64,000 bases of DNA. Source: Erythroxylum novogranatense (lineage: Eukaryota; Streptophyta; Magnoliopsida; Malpighiales; Erythroxylaceae). Every line of letters begins with the position of its first letter. Positions within the stretch are counted from its first letter, which is position 1. Of the stretch, positions 33,927 through 45,373 are shown in pieces. The stretch is taken from positions 79,844,964 to 79,908,963 of the forward strand of contig CM057228.1 in the NCBI GenBank assembly GCA_029891385.1, given 5' to 3'. A program made the position numbers and the translations under genes. The notes under the pieces were generated by a model that did not search any database, was not told the DNA's origin, and worked only from the letters and a program-made list of their open reading frames with translations.

Positions 33927-34791
33927 ACATGATCGATCCTACTGCAGATGCATACGGGATCTGATCCATGCGAATCCTCTCATCTTGTGTCTTAGGACAC
34001 ATAGATTTTGAGAGTGTTATCCCATGAGTAATGGGAAGAAACCCTCTCTTGGATTGCTCCATGCTAAACCTCTTTAGCATCTTGTCTATGTACGATGATT
34101 GTGAAAGACCAAGCAACCTCTTTGATCTATATCTATAGATCTTTATCCTAAGGATATAAGTTGCTTCACCAAGGTCTTTCATCGCAAATTGCTTGGACAA
34201 CCAAATTTTAACTGATTGCATCAATGAGACATCGTTTCCGAGTAACAGTATATCATCTACATACAACACAAGGAAAACGATTGCATTCCCATTAACCTTT
34301 TTGTACACACAATGCTCATCCGGATTTTGTGAGAAACCAAACTCTTTGATTGACTCATCAAAACGGATGTTCCAACTCCTGAATGCTTGCTTCAATCCAT
34401 AGATGGATTTTTGAAGCTTGCATACCTTTTCGCCATCACTGTAAGTGAAGCCCTCTGGTTGTGTCATGTACACATCCTCGGCCAGATTTCCGTTAAGGAA
34501 AGCTGTCTTCACATCCATTTGCCATATCTCATAATCATAATGAGCAGCAATGGCTAAGAGTATCCGAATGGATTTAAGCATTGCTACGGGGCTGAAGGTC
34601 TCGTCATAGTCAACTCCTTGTCTTTGACGAAATCCTTTGGCCACAAGCCTTGCTTTGTAGGTAATCACATTACCATCCATGTCGGTTTTCTTCTTGAAAA
34701 CCCATTTACACCCTATAGGTTTTATCCCTTCAGGTGCATCAACCAAAGTCCATACTTGGTTTATGTACATGGAATCCATTTCGACTTTCAT
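33850..34791 (-). pseudogene. Cop2 reverse transcriptase
   Basis: A 313-residue frame with the whole copia RT (RVT_2) domain: NQVWTLVDAPEGIKPIGCKW, ARLVAKGFRQRQGVDYDETF, WQMDVKTAFLNGNLAEDVYM (first Asp), KSIYGLKQAFRSW, FLVLYVDDILLLGND (YVDD), and LSKSMCPKTQDERIRMDQIP, YASAVGSIMYAM near the end. RT copies the genomic RNA into cDNA. The frame enters noise after YAMLC. It lacks integrase at its N-terminus because of upstream breaks; the ATG at 34791 is just the first Met in the remaining frame. Confidence 0.93.
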
Positions 34792-36190
34792 GGCACAAAT
34801 CCATTTTTCGACTCAACTTTCGTAACCTCTTCATAGGTAGCAGCTCATCATCTTCTATGAGCAATCGTCATTCTGCTCACTTACGAAATCCATATCTCTC
34901 GAGAACAAGTCGCATCCTACTTGACCCACTGAACTTGTGTCACGTAGGTTGAATCATTACTTCATCCGAATGAGTGACAGTCTGTGTTCAGCGATTGATC
35001 TGTGCTTGTTTGAGCATCTTGAACTTCTTCAAGTTCGACTTTGCTCCCATCGTCTTTGCTCCCACCGTCTTCTTGCAGAAGAAACTCTTTCTTTAAAGAC
35101 AAAGATGCTTCAAACAAACACCTTTTGTTCCTCAAAGAAGGTAGAATTGATATCCCATGGTCTCTTTAGGATATCCTACAAACAAACACTTGTCGACTTT
35201 GCTTCAAGCTTATCTCGATGAATCCGCTTCACATAAGCGGACAACCCCATACTTTCGATGAGAAAGATAAGGTTTTCGTTAGTCCACATCTCATATGGAG
35301 TAACATCAAGCTGCCTTAGAGGAACTCTATTTAACAAGTAAACGCTTGTCTCTAGCGATACCCCAAAACGATTTTGGTAACTTTATGAAATCCATCATTG
35401 ATCGTACCACGTCCAACAAGGTTCGATTTCTCCTTTCAGCCACACCATTGTCTTTGCGGCGTGTAAGGAGGAGTCCATCGAGATAATATCCCATTATCTA
35501 CGAGATAATCTCAAACTGTTGGTCTAAGTATTCTCCACCACGATCGGATCGTAATGCCTTGATACTTTTACCAAGCTGGTTTTCTACTTAATTTCTGAAT
35601 TGTTTGAACTTTTCAAACGCTTGATTTGTATCTCATCGATACAAGTACCCATATCGTGAATAATCATCGATAAAGGTAATGAAATAACGACAACCACTTC
35701 GCATGGATGGACATCGGACCGCATACATCCGAATGTATTAGGTCTAATATTCCAATCGCTGCTCACCCTTTCCTCGAAGGGTAACTTAGTCATCTTGCCT
35801 AATAAATAAGATTCGCATGTGTCATATGATTCATAATCAAATGACCCTAAACCGCCACTCTTGTGGAGCTTAGCGATCGTGTCTCATTTATATGGCCAAG
35901 TCGACAATGCCATAAGTAAGTTGACTTTAGATTATCTCTTTATACCGCTTGGTGTCATTGACATTTAAAATTGGATTAGACATATCTAATATGTAAATAC
36001 CATTGCACAATGTACCAGTTCATAAAGCATTCCATTAGAATTGATAGAACAACCATTGCTATTAAAATTCATGTGGAATCCAAATTTATTCGCATAAGAA
36101 ATGCATAATATATTCTTTGTCAAAACGGATACAAAATAACAATTATCCAATTCCAAAGACAAGCCCAAGAGGGAGAGACAAAACATAGGT
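34792..36190 (-). pseudogene. Cop2 integrase, heavily broken
   Basis: No long frame, but the minus strand still shows the integrase signature NGVAERRNRTLL at about 35423-35458 (catalytic Glu) and flanking blocks in changing frames. Many one-base losses, often at CG, destroy the frame. Confidence 0.65.
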
Positions 36191-36198
36191 TCCTACGG

Positions 36199-36621
36199 CT
36201 AATGCAAAGAACTCTTGCTCCATTTCCAACACGTGGGTCTACTTCTCCCTTCATGAGTTGCCCATCGTCCTCGAGGCCCCGTGATATCATTACATATATG
36301 TGAGCCACAACCAGTATCAAATACCCAAATGTTGTGATCGAATAAGATTAACTTCAACGACATACAAACCTGAAGTAGTCGAGGCATCGATGCCTTCTTC
36401 GCTTCAATGACTCGAATAGACTTTGCAATTGCGCCTCCAATGGCCATCTTTACCGCATGGAAGCAAGTTCCTTTCGGGCAACTTCTTTGGTCTTCTTCTT
36501 GATGGCGCTTCCTTTGGTTTCTTTGCCTTCTTCTTCTTTGGGTTCTTTTCTTCTTGGAACTCGAAGAAGAAGAAGCTACTACCAAGACTTGCTTACTATC
36601 ACTCTTGATAGTCTCGCTCAC
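36199..36621 (-). pseudogene. Cop2 gag end and protease active site
   Basis: A 140-residue frame. It has a Ser-run and a basic stretch (KKKRTQRRRRQR), a frameshifted zinc-knuckle region (KGTCFHAVKM) and near the end the retropepsin motif IWVFDTGCGSHIC with the catalytic D-T-G. The order gag-zinc knuckle-protease fits copia. Sequence after the motif is out of frame. Confidence 0.75.
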
Positions 36622-37360
36622 TTGAGCAAATTGATCACCAGTATTGTAGTGGATATTTGGTTCATCCGATAGTTTAACACGAATCGTGCATAATCGTTTG
36701 ACAATCCAACCAAATTAAGTCTATACTTAACTCATGATCCATTGCAAAACCTAAGACGGCCAATCTCTCAATATAGCCATTCATCTTCGTATGTCTCGCA
36801 TGCCAGATGTCCTGGAGCCATCTTTAATGGTGAAGAGAAGCCTTGAGGTCTCGAACCTTTCGGATCGGGCTTGCTTTCGCCAAACAGCTCCTAAGATGAA
36901 AAACTATAGTGTGAGCATCCATGGACTCGTCGCTTCTGCGACTTTGGTGACATCAAGGCAAGTATGATGCAAGTAGCCATGTCACCGTCCTTTAGATGCT
37001 TACTATATGCCTTCGATCATCATCGAAGCATCGACAACAGTGCATCTCGAAGCGGAAAATCTAGGATATATCCTGACCTTCAGATCTCGAGAACTATTCT
37101 CGATTCCTTAACCATCGAAAATTTGGTCCGCTTAACTTGTTGGAATCCATAAGTTGCGAAGATTCACACTTGACGACATTTTCAAACAACCTACACGGAT
37201 AGAGAGGAAGAATGTTAGAATAGGAATAGCTGCATAATCATAAGGACTTAAATGATATGCAAAAAGAGCTCCCACTAGTTTCATAGAATCCATAACCCTC
37301 ATTACGAATCCAAAGAAACAAAGTGACATAATGTCCTAGTGGGATGATATCCGATATTGC
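36622..37360 (-). pseudogene. Cop2 gag region, decayed
   Basis: Position between the zinc-knuckle region and the leader implies gag. I see no clear frame or conserved motif, only short frames. Confidence 0.4.
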
Positions 37361-37371
37361 TAAGAATGACC

Positions 37372-37751
37372 TTGGGTTTACCCAACAAGCCACAACTTAG
37401 GTCAATCGGTAGGTATCGAACATACCAATTGCATCATCGATAACCGTCATTGAGAATGACCTTGGGTTTACCCAACAAGCCACCTTATGTCTCGGAGGTA
37501 TCGATATACCAATTACATCTTAGACACAACTATCGATCGTCTTTATCAACTTGTTGATGTGTGCACTTACATTGGGTATCAACTCTTTGATACGCATATA
37601 TCTGATGTATGCTGCCCAATTTCGCCTCTGTCCACGCTGACCTTGAGTTTACTCAACAAACCAACGCTTCGGTGAAAACCAACCCATTAATCGTAAAATC
37701 ATATTTTCATGGTTCAACATATCCAGATAGAGTGAGCTTGGGTTTACCCAA
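37372..37751 (-). repeat. About 90-bp periodic double-hairpin repeats upstream of Cop2 gag
   Basis: TTGGGT-TT-ACCCAA inverted repeats at 37372-37385, 37462-37475 and 37738-37751, with TTGAGT-TT-ACTCAA at 37643-37656 (both arms changed together). An unrelated-sequence inverted repeat ATCAAC-TT-GTTGAT at 37545-37558 keeps the spacing. A second hairpin follows each of the first three: GGTAT/ATACC at 37412-37426 and 37497-37510, GTATCAA/TTGATAC at 37576-37593. Confidence 0.7.
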
Positions 37752-37945
37752 CAACCCATCCCTATAAGAACTCGGTTCTTACCATATTAATGGAAGGCAT
37801 TAGCTTTCATATACCGAGGAGGATTTAGAAACTCTAGACTCAAGTCAAGGATCATAGTCACTAGACTATATGGCATGATTTAGGTTTCATCAATCAAATT
37901 GAATCAATCCTTATAATCATCCATCATCCAACCTGAGCACATCAC

Positions 37946-38122
37946 AAGTCGACTTTCATCAAATGCAGGTTGCCTTATGCCACTGCCCACACAAAAGTCG
38001 ACTTGTAGGAAACAAGTCGCCTTATGGCACCTGCCCATGTACAAGTCGCCTTGTAAGGTGCTACAAGTCGACTTATACTAAGACCTTGAACAAGTCGACT
38101 TATACCATGCACAAGTCGCCTT
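37946..38122. repeat. Cop2 leader AAGTCGACTT palindrome cluster
   Basis: Seven copies: AAGTCGACTT at 37946, 37995, 38065 and 38092; AAGTCGCCTT at 38014, 38043 and 38113. These are the same motifs as in the related solo LTR at 8196-8276. Confidence 0.9.
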
Positions 38123-39234
38123 ATCCAAAGCAGAATGCTAAAATCTCTAATCGGCTAATTCCTCAATCAATGCAATTCCAATTCTCATCACCATCATACC
38201 TAGGGTAATATCTGTAAATAGATGCCTCAATGAACACTTCGTTGATTCATGAATGCCTTAAATAGTCAAACTATATGAAAAGCTTGAAATGAGTCATAAC
38301 TCTAAGATTTCCAAATAATTTAGGAACACCCAAATTATCACCCTAAGCATCTCAAGCTAGTGTATACACTCTCAAAACTACTCCGGCACTTGTCACAAAA
38401 ATTGTGACGGCCAAAACAAGCAAGAAAATGAAATATACTAACGAGACACAAATGTGACCAATTCGGCATTCAAAAGTTCTTGGAAAAGCAAATTCAAGCA
38501 ATTCACTTTGGAGATCATACCACATCAAGATAACACATTTTTAATCACATTAAAAATGGTTCAAGGCATTGGAACTGAAAAAGCACACTCAATCAAGTCA
38601 AGCAAAACAGTCCCAACAATTTTCACCAAAACTGTCCAGTTCTGTACATTGCTGGAAATGATCAATGAAACAATTTCAATAAATTATGAGAAACTTACAT
38701 AGGTTATCACATGTTCTGAAAATGCTACCTGAAATTTTTCAGGATTTTAAGCCATCAAAAACTCAGTCAACCAGAATAACAAAACCGATTCAAAATCTGT
38801 GTTCATCAGCACAGCAATTCCCAACAGCATAGAATAAAATCGAAAATAAATATCCAATCACCTTGAAATCCAATTTCCATGCTCATAGACATTCACCAAC
38901 ATCTTAGAGACATGTAGGTGAAGTAAAATCGGAAACACCATTTTTCTAGAATTTATTCTCGATTTTATACTACTGCCTGTTCACAGAGTGTTTCACAAAA
39001 CAGCATCTGTGAGCTTTGGGAAATAATTAGCAAAAGTATATCAAATCAAATCGATAAATTCTCAAATTTCATAGACATATTCTCTAACATGTTATGAACA
39101 ATCCTGGGCAGAAAATTTTCGAAAACCCTAACTCTATAGCAATTCGAAATCTGAACAGAATGCATGCTACAACATCACAAGCAATTAGGGTTTATGATCT
39201 AGCTTCAGTTAAAGCTTCATACACGACACCAGAC
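38123..39234 (-). other. Cop2 5' leader
   Basis: AT-rich non-coding DNA between the primer site and the palindrome cluster. I see no gene. Confidence 0.5.
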
Positions 39235-39246
39235 GCTCTGATACCA
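39235..39246 (-). other. Cop2 primer-binding site
   Basis: TGGTATCAGAGC on the minus strand, next to the 5' LTR end; initiator tRNA-Met class. Confidence 0.9.
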
Positions 39247-39247
39247 C

Positions 39248-41067
39248 TGTAGGAAAATCCCGGGAGGAACATCACATGTTCCAGCAGCAGAAACAAAAAT
39301 TTTTATTCCCGGGACCTTCCCGAAACCCAGAATCCCGGTGTCGGTATGAAAACTCAAACCTGAATAGCTAATAGAGACTATCTCTAAAGGTATCCACGCA
39401 GAGATCAGAAAACCTAATCGAGTCAAACACTTTTGACCCGGGAATAGCTAGAACAGAATAAGAGCTGCTAGACCCTACCTCTGTCCTGGAGAGCTTGAGA
39501 TTAGACGTTGAACCCTTGCTTGGAGTAGAGAGAAATCGATGGTTGCTTAAGGAAAAGAAGAAAATGAAGAAAAAACTTTCAACTTAACACTTTAAGCTTT
39601 TTCTTCTTCTTTGGAACCCTAGCTGCCGTCGATACCCACATGAACTAAAGCCTCCTTATGTTCTTTTTAACTAATTAAAAAGCCTCCATAAGGTTAGGAC
39701 ATGTGTAAGTCATTTTAACCATTAATCCATTAAATGATTAAAATAACAAGTTTGAAAAGTCAAACTCTTAACCTCTCCTCCCTCATTCCACGCACATGGG
39801 CTTATATATATAATATTCATTAATTAATTACTTAATTAATTAACATATATATAATTACTAAGAGGTCCAGTCAAACTGGGGTCGGTCCTACCGGCCTACC
39901 GGGCCCCGATGCTGAAACAGCTCTGGAAACCTTTCTTAGCAATATTGATGTCGCGATCACATCGGGACATATCCCAATCCCATTGGGATCCATTTAATCC
40001 TAATGCTCTCCATAATTGGAACTCTGTCCAATTACTATTTTACAAATTCTCTGAGTCACTCTTATGCGTGTGACCCTTTAGGTTCCCGGTTATGTTGGCC
40101 ACTTAGATTAACAATTAATCTGAGCAAGTCATGAGCGGTATCTAGCAACACATCATGACCCCCAATTGACCGGAAAGTAATCGGTTTGATGAATTCATCA
40201 CGAACCGATCACGAACCCTTCCATGACAATTCTCGTGCAATTCGTCCTTTCATCATCCTATACCCCACTTGGTTATGAGTATGGCCAATATGTCAACTCT
40301 TACCGCACCGAGTCTAGCCCAAGTGAAATCGGTTCGCGGAGGACTCATTACTTTATATGTCCATGAAGACACTCTTCATGACATAGTCATGCTCGCCGAG
40401 ACTTAAAGTAATGATCCCGACAAGAGGCGTGGTATCTCTTCTATTCTCACGTATGATGAATCCTTTATTGGTTACTCAATTACCTTCGAATACCTCAAAT
40501 CGCACTCCAAGCACCATCCTATGAGTAACCTCTCGAAGGCCACAAGGAATGGAGTCAGCACAGATCAAGATTCAAGATATCCTCGAGTACCTCAAGTCTA
40601 AGGATACTTGCACCATTGCTATGATGAGATTATCATCGACATTAAATCCATGTGATGATCTCATGGAAGGTCATCCAATGAACTTACTACCACTAGTAAG
40701 CATCCATATGTCAACTCTAAATATCTCATATTTACAGCTTCGAGATCCACCGCTGATCCAATCAAGGAGTATGACATATGTTAGTCCGTCCGGATTAATG
40801 ATGTCCATCTCATTAATCCTATGACTAGGAAAATTTAGATACTTGACATAATTGCACATGATAGGAATCTCGGGATTATGATCACATCATAATTTCCTTC
40901 ATGCTATGTCATATATCATGGACTTCATTAATTTGATTAAAGATCAATATCAATTCATAAAGAACATCAAATAAATGAAACATGCCTTTCTTTATTTATT
41001 CATAAAGTCCGTACATGACTATGAACAAAAAGCGCTAAAGGGATTGCCTTTAGGCACTACTCTAACA
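39248..41067 (-). repeat. Cop2 5' LTR
   Basis: Pairs with 31481-33284. Most differences are small CG-centred indels, for example 'aactctgtcc' here and 'aactcgtcc' in the other copy. Confidence 0.93.
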
Positions 41068-41417
41068 GTAAAGACCTCTTGATCTTCAAAATGATAGTCC
41101 TCAGAGTGGAGAAATACAATTGATACAAGCCTATGGTAGGAGATGCATTAAGCGATGGAGAGAAAATATCCTTAAACACAAGTGAGTTGGCGTAAACACC
41201 ACATCCCGAGTGATCCTCTTTTGTTCAATCTCATGTGCTTAAATTCTTTCAAAGGTTCTGCTTTATTAGCACTATTTCAATTTCTCGCGTGTGAATTCGA
41301 TGAAGTGGATTGCGTCATTTCGTTATTATTTGAGCATGGTAGAATTTTCTTTCACTCTTGTACCTTTTGACTCTTGTAAACTTTGTCCAGAGTACAAAGG
41401 TCTAAGTGTGGGGAATT
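41068..41417 (+). other. Athila 3' non-coding region, second part, with PPT
   Basis: Continues the region cut at 31480 and aligns with the reversed LARD interior. Ends AAGTGTGGGGAATT immediately before TGATTGAGCC, the terminal PPT. Confidence 0.8.
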
Positions 41418-42901
41418 TGATTGAGCCAAATTTATACTATAAATTTGCCCTGCTTTCTTAAGTAATTATGCACTTGTTGACTCTAATTCATGATTTTGTG
41501 CTTAAATTGGTTCTTAATATCGATCTTTTATAATTTGCACATTGTCGATTTTGTTTTCATTTGATATTAATTTCTGCATAACTTTTATTGGGACAATTAT
41601 ACTGCAAATGTGTTGTATTTTTGTAGGAACAATTGGAGTCAACAAGAGAAAGTCAACACGTCGTGAGAAGCCATCCATTCATCGGGACGAACCAACACTC
41701 CCATTCGTCGCAACAAATTAATTTTGTATAAATTGATTCGTCGCGACGAGTGACCATTTTTATTCGTCGTGATGAACTTTATTCATTAGTCGCGACGAAT
41801 GTCGGATACCCCGGCCCTTAAATAGCAAAATTATCCACTGTTTCGACCCGGCCCGATTACAGCTCCTATAAAACCTTCCATTTTAGGTTAAAAGAGGACG
41901 GCCGCATTCCCGAGGTAGCTCGCCATCCTTCGTCTTCTCCATTTTTCTCATATTTTTTGTTTCCTCTGTTTTGCAGATTCGGCGCCACCTCCAGACGACG
42001 TCCACCATCATCATCTTCATCTCTTTTATCATTCGTCGCACCCATTCTCAATTGTTCGTCGTTGGAGTCATGGGCCGAGGTGATATTCCAGCAGTGATGG
42101 ACTCACCCGGCATCATGCGTGGCTAGGGCGTTGGATCACCTGAAGATGTAGCAACGGTTTGAGTTCCAGAGCTCAACATGGGGTAATCGATCTTAGTTTT
42201 AGATTTCTGTCGTATTTTTGTAACAACTCCGAGTTGGAGATTGCATTGTATGACCGAATGAATCTTGCTATAGTTTAGTAGGATGTTAAACTTTGATCTA
42301 TGTTAAGGATTGGTTTGTGTTGAATATTGTGCCTGAATACATGAAGTCTCATGATATCGCCTCGATTTTGCATTAATTAATCTAATCGCCTAGTTGTGTT
42401 TGGTTGTTGGTTGTGTTATTATCCATTGATTTATTGCATAAATCATTTCATACCATACACTAAGGGTTTTAACAAGATTTAATTAATCGAGTTGATTAAT
42501 TAAATTCTAGGACTTAACGAGTTGTTAAGGTTATGTTTTCGAAACTTAGTGGATTTCAAACCCCGACATTTATTTTGAACGATGATGACCCGAGCCACAT
42601 TTTCAGGAGAACTTTAGTTAATTGTTTTCAATCTTAATTATTTCAAATTGTCTTGCCTTTTAAAAATCCCAAAAACATCTATTTCATACTTAGCTTTCTT
42701 TAATTTTTAAGATCAAGCCAAAACTCCCGTTTTAACTGCTTTCTAGCATAATTCAAACATTAGGATAGTCTTAGAATCAATTCTGCACTAGTTCCTTGAG
42801 AGTCGACCCGAGGTTGCACCTTGTGTTGCAATTCTTGGTATAAATTGATTTTGATCGGTTTCCAAGGATCAATCTTCGGATTGAACGATAAGCCGCGATC
42901 A
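41418..42901 (+). repeat. Athila-like 3' LTR
   Basis: Closely matches 23500-24980, including the CG-palindrome cluster (about 41660-41800) and TATAAAA at 41867-41873. Followed by TSD GACGG. Confidence 0.93.
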
Positions 42902-42906
42902 GACGG

Positions 42907-45165
42907 CATGGATGTAGAACCAGAGATCACAAGAGCTGGTTAGAAGAACTTCTTTCAGATTCGAGAATCTATCTATACAGACGAGGTTTATGAGTTCTGG
43001 AAAAACGCTCGTCTGGTAAAAGACACTATTGTATCCTCTGTGGATAAAATAACAGTTATTGTTACAAAAGATTTGATAAGGAAGGTAACTGGTTGCCCAT
43101 CGGTTGGAGAGAAACTGTCTACCAAGGCCGGATGGATGTCCTCAGTTGGAATGAAAGAAGAAGATGTCAAGAGGTAGCTCTATGGCACAAATGATTCCAG
43201 AGAGAGGAAGACATCAAATCTGATTCCGAAGGCTAGAGTTCTTCATGCAATCCTATTCAACTGCATTCTTCCCAGAGTTGGTTCGAGGCATTTGGTGGCC
43301 ACTCTAGACGAACAATTTTTGTTCTTTCTTCTCAATCGAAATTCTGTAGATATACCCTTCTTAATCTTTCACTATATGGTTAAGGGGTTAAAGGAAACTT
43401 CCAGTTATCCTTATGGTATGATTTTGACAAGGATTTTTATAGAATCCAGTATTCGTCTGCATCAAGGTATAAGACGAATTGTTGCAGTGAAAAGCAAGAT
43501 TGATGCTCGCACGATTCGGCGAATGGGTCTTAGCACAGTAGACAAAGATCACGCCGGTTCTTCAAAGAAACTAAGAACTGAGGGGGAGCGTATATTGAAG
43601 AAGACTCCTGTCTCAAGTTCTCAATCGTCAGAAGTATCAAATCGCCATCGCCAATTAAGGAGAGTCCTAGGAAGACCTCTTATGAAATTGGCGAGTCCTC
43701 TTTTCGAAGAAAATCAATCTCAGAGGGCAAAGCAAACTGCACCAAAGAGACAAGGAGAAAGTCTCTTGAGCGAAGTTGTGAAGAAAGCCAAGCGATCTCC
43801 AAGGATCAGGACTCTGAGGCAATAGGAAGAAAAGATTGCCAGAGAACAAAGGCGAGAAGAAACTTCTAAATCTTGTGCAGTCAAAGCCACAAGATCCTTA
43901 GTCTCAATTTTGGAAGAGGATACGGCCAGAAGATCTAAAGAGACTGAGAGGAAGAGAAAAGCAACATCTGTTAAAGGAAAATTTCCTGTAAAGAAATCAG
44001 CAAAACTAATGAAGCCAGAAAAAAGACTAAGAAGGGTTAGTCAAAAGAAGAGCATCTCAACTGCTGAGGATGTTAGTCTACAAAAGAGATCTAACGACTT
44101 CGTTCAAGTTGAAACATAAACCGAGCATTTTACGCTTCAGATACTCCGTGGTCCAACAAGAAGAACCAATGAATGAAAGCACGGCTCATGAGACACTGGC
44201 ATTATAAAGGAGGAACCAGCAGAAGAATGGCGGCTCAAGAAACTTCTAAGGAACACAACAAGAAGCAACCATCGTATCAGATTTGGTCGATGATGAACCA
44301 AGACCAAGGTATATAACTACCGAAGTTCTTGAGGAAATATAGGTGGAAATCAAATTGGTAGAAGTTATTACCAATCGAGCAATGCTATTATAATTGGTGT
44401 TGAACCAATGAAGAAAATAGTAGCTCTGGTGCAACCTATGGTGATTAATGGTATCACGTGGCAGTTACTAAATGAAAAAGAGAAGTCTTTTTACGATACC
44501 TTGAGGCTTACTGATCATTTTCCATATCCCTCAAGACGTCCCTTCCCACCGTGTACTATGTTCCCAATCACAGAGAACACAGAGATAAAAGTTGTTCCAA
44601 ACATTCAGCCAAGGCGTACAAAAGATCTTTCAAAGGGAAAGTCAAAATTATTTCCTGAAGATAATGTTGATGATGATCTGTCCGCAGATCAGATTGCAGA
44701 AGAAGTGCGGAAAATTGATGAAGCATGCATTCCTCGCACAAGATTAAGATCAAGCGAGCCGCAGCCATACAAATCGCATTTTAAGACCGTCCAAGAGGGG
44801 AAATATAAGAACAGAACATTTATCGAGTTCCTTGTTCGCATAGCTTATTCGATTAGGCCTCTGTCTAGTACATCGCCTATAAGCACAAGCTTTATCCTCG
44901 CAAGGAAGACGATTCTCGATGCCGCCAGCCTTTTGATATAAATCTTCCCGGTTACAACATTCATTCGTCCACCTACTTTCGAGATTAATGAAGACTATAC
45001 TCCATCTTCGATGCCTATACTACTTCAATTCCTTTCGATCCTCCATCGCCAGAAGGCATCAAGCCTCTTCGTTAGATGAAGTCGAGATTACGAGGTGAAC
45101 TCAATGACATGAAGGAGACGGTGAATGATCTAAAGAAGATGATAGCGAATCGCCAAGAACCGTAA
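42907..45165 (+). pseudogene. Sirevirus env-like ORF, main part
   Basis: Continues the ORF begun at 23441. In frame after the target it reads on with TAG stops at about 42939 and 43174. It includes ESIYTDEVYEFWKNARLV, then the open frame 43292-43825 with LNRNSVDIPFLIFHYMVKGL and YPYGMILTRIFIESSIRLHQ. These resemble the third-ORF (envelope-like / putative plant transposon) proteins of Sireviruses. A Lys/Arg/Ser-rich middle (43560-44119) and another conserved-looking segment (44408-44941, ITWQLLNEKEKSFYD) follow. The end at 45076-45165 is a short coiled coil (LRGELNDMKETVNDLKKMIA). At least three further stops or shifts break it. No convincing transmembrane helix is seen. Confidence 0.7.
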
Positions 45166-45373
45166 TCGATAATCATTTTGATTATAACAAATAGGGGAGA
45201 GCAGAAAAGAAGAAAATAATTAGAAGAGGAGAGGATGCTTAGATGAAGAAGGTGTGACCACAATGATTTAAGACAGAAGAAGATAAGTTTTTTTCTTATT
45301 TTGCAACATCTGTAAATTTTGTTGTGTTTTGTTTTCTTTTCTTGTATGTAATGTTATATTCAAAAGGGGAGAT
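45166..45373 (+). other. Sirevirus 3' untranslated stretch with two purine tracts
   Basis: Purine-rich AGGGGAGAGCAG at about 45193 and the terminal PPT AAAAGGGGAGA at 45362-45372 just before the LTR. Multiple PPTs are reported for Sireviruses. Confidence 0.7.

Larger units (their letters stand above)
31481..41067 (-). mobile_element. Cop2: complete-length but decayed Ty1/copia retrotransposon
   Basis: LTRs of about 1.8 kb at 31481-33284 and 39248-41067 have matching ends (TGTAGGAAA...CTCTAACA on the plus strand). The 5' side on the minus strand has a TGGTATCAGAGC primer site; the 3' side has a PPT. Gag/protease, integrase, RT and RNase H remnants follow in copia order on the minus strand. 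The flanking duplication is imperfect: GAAAG at 31476-31480 versus GTAAAG at 41068-41073. The flanks rejoin into sequence colinear with the LARD interior, which confirms the boundaries. Confidence 0.88.
23500..42901 (+). mobile_element. Athila-like gypsy element with gag-protease and env-like ORF but no RT or integrase, split by Cop2
   Basis: LTRs of about 1.48 kb (23500-24980, 41418-42901) are flanked by TSD GACGG (23495-23499, 42902-42906). A tRNA-Asp-class primer site and a gag and protease typical of Athila are present. The protease is followed by non-coding DNA and an env-like ORF with no RT, RNase H or integrase between, so pol was lost before or apart from the Cop2 insertion. Native length without Cop2 is about 9.8 kb, near full Athila size, because the non-coding parts are long. 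It shares LTR ends, PPT and 3' region with the LARD-like element 300 bp upstream. Confidence 0.88.

Noticed and set aside
33360..35221. Plus-strand ORFs across Cop2 pol
   Set aside because: Antisense shadows of the minus-strand RT and RNase H.
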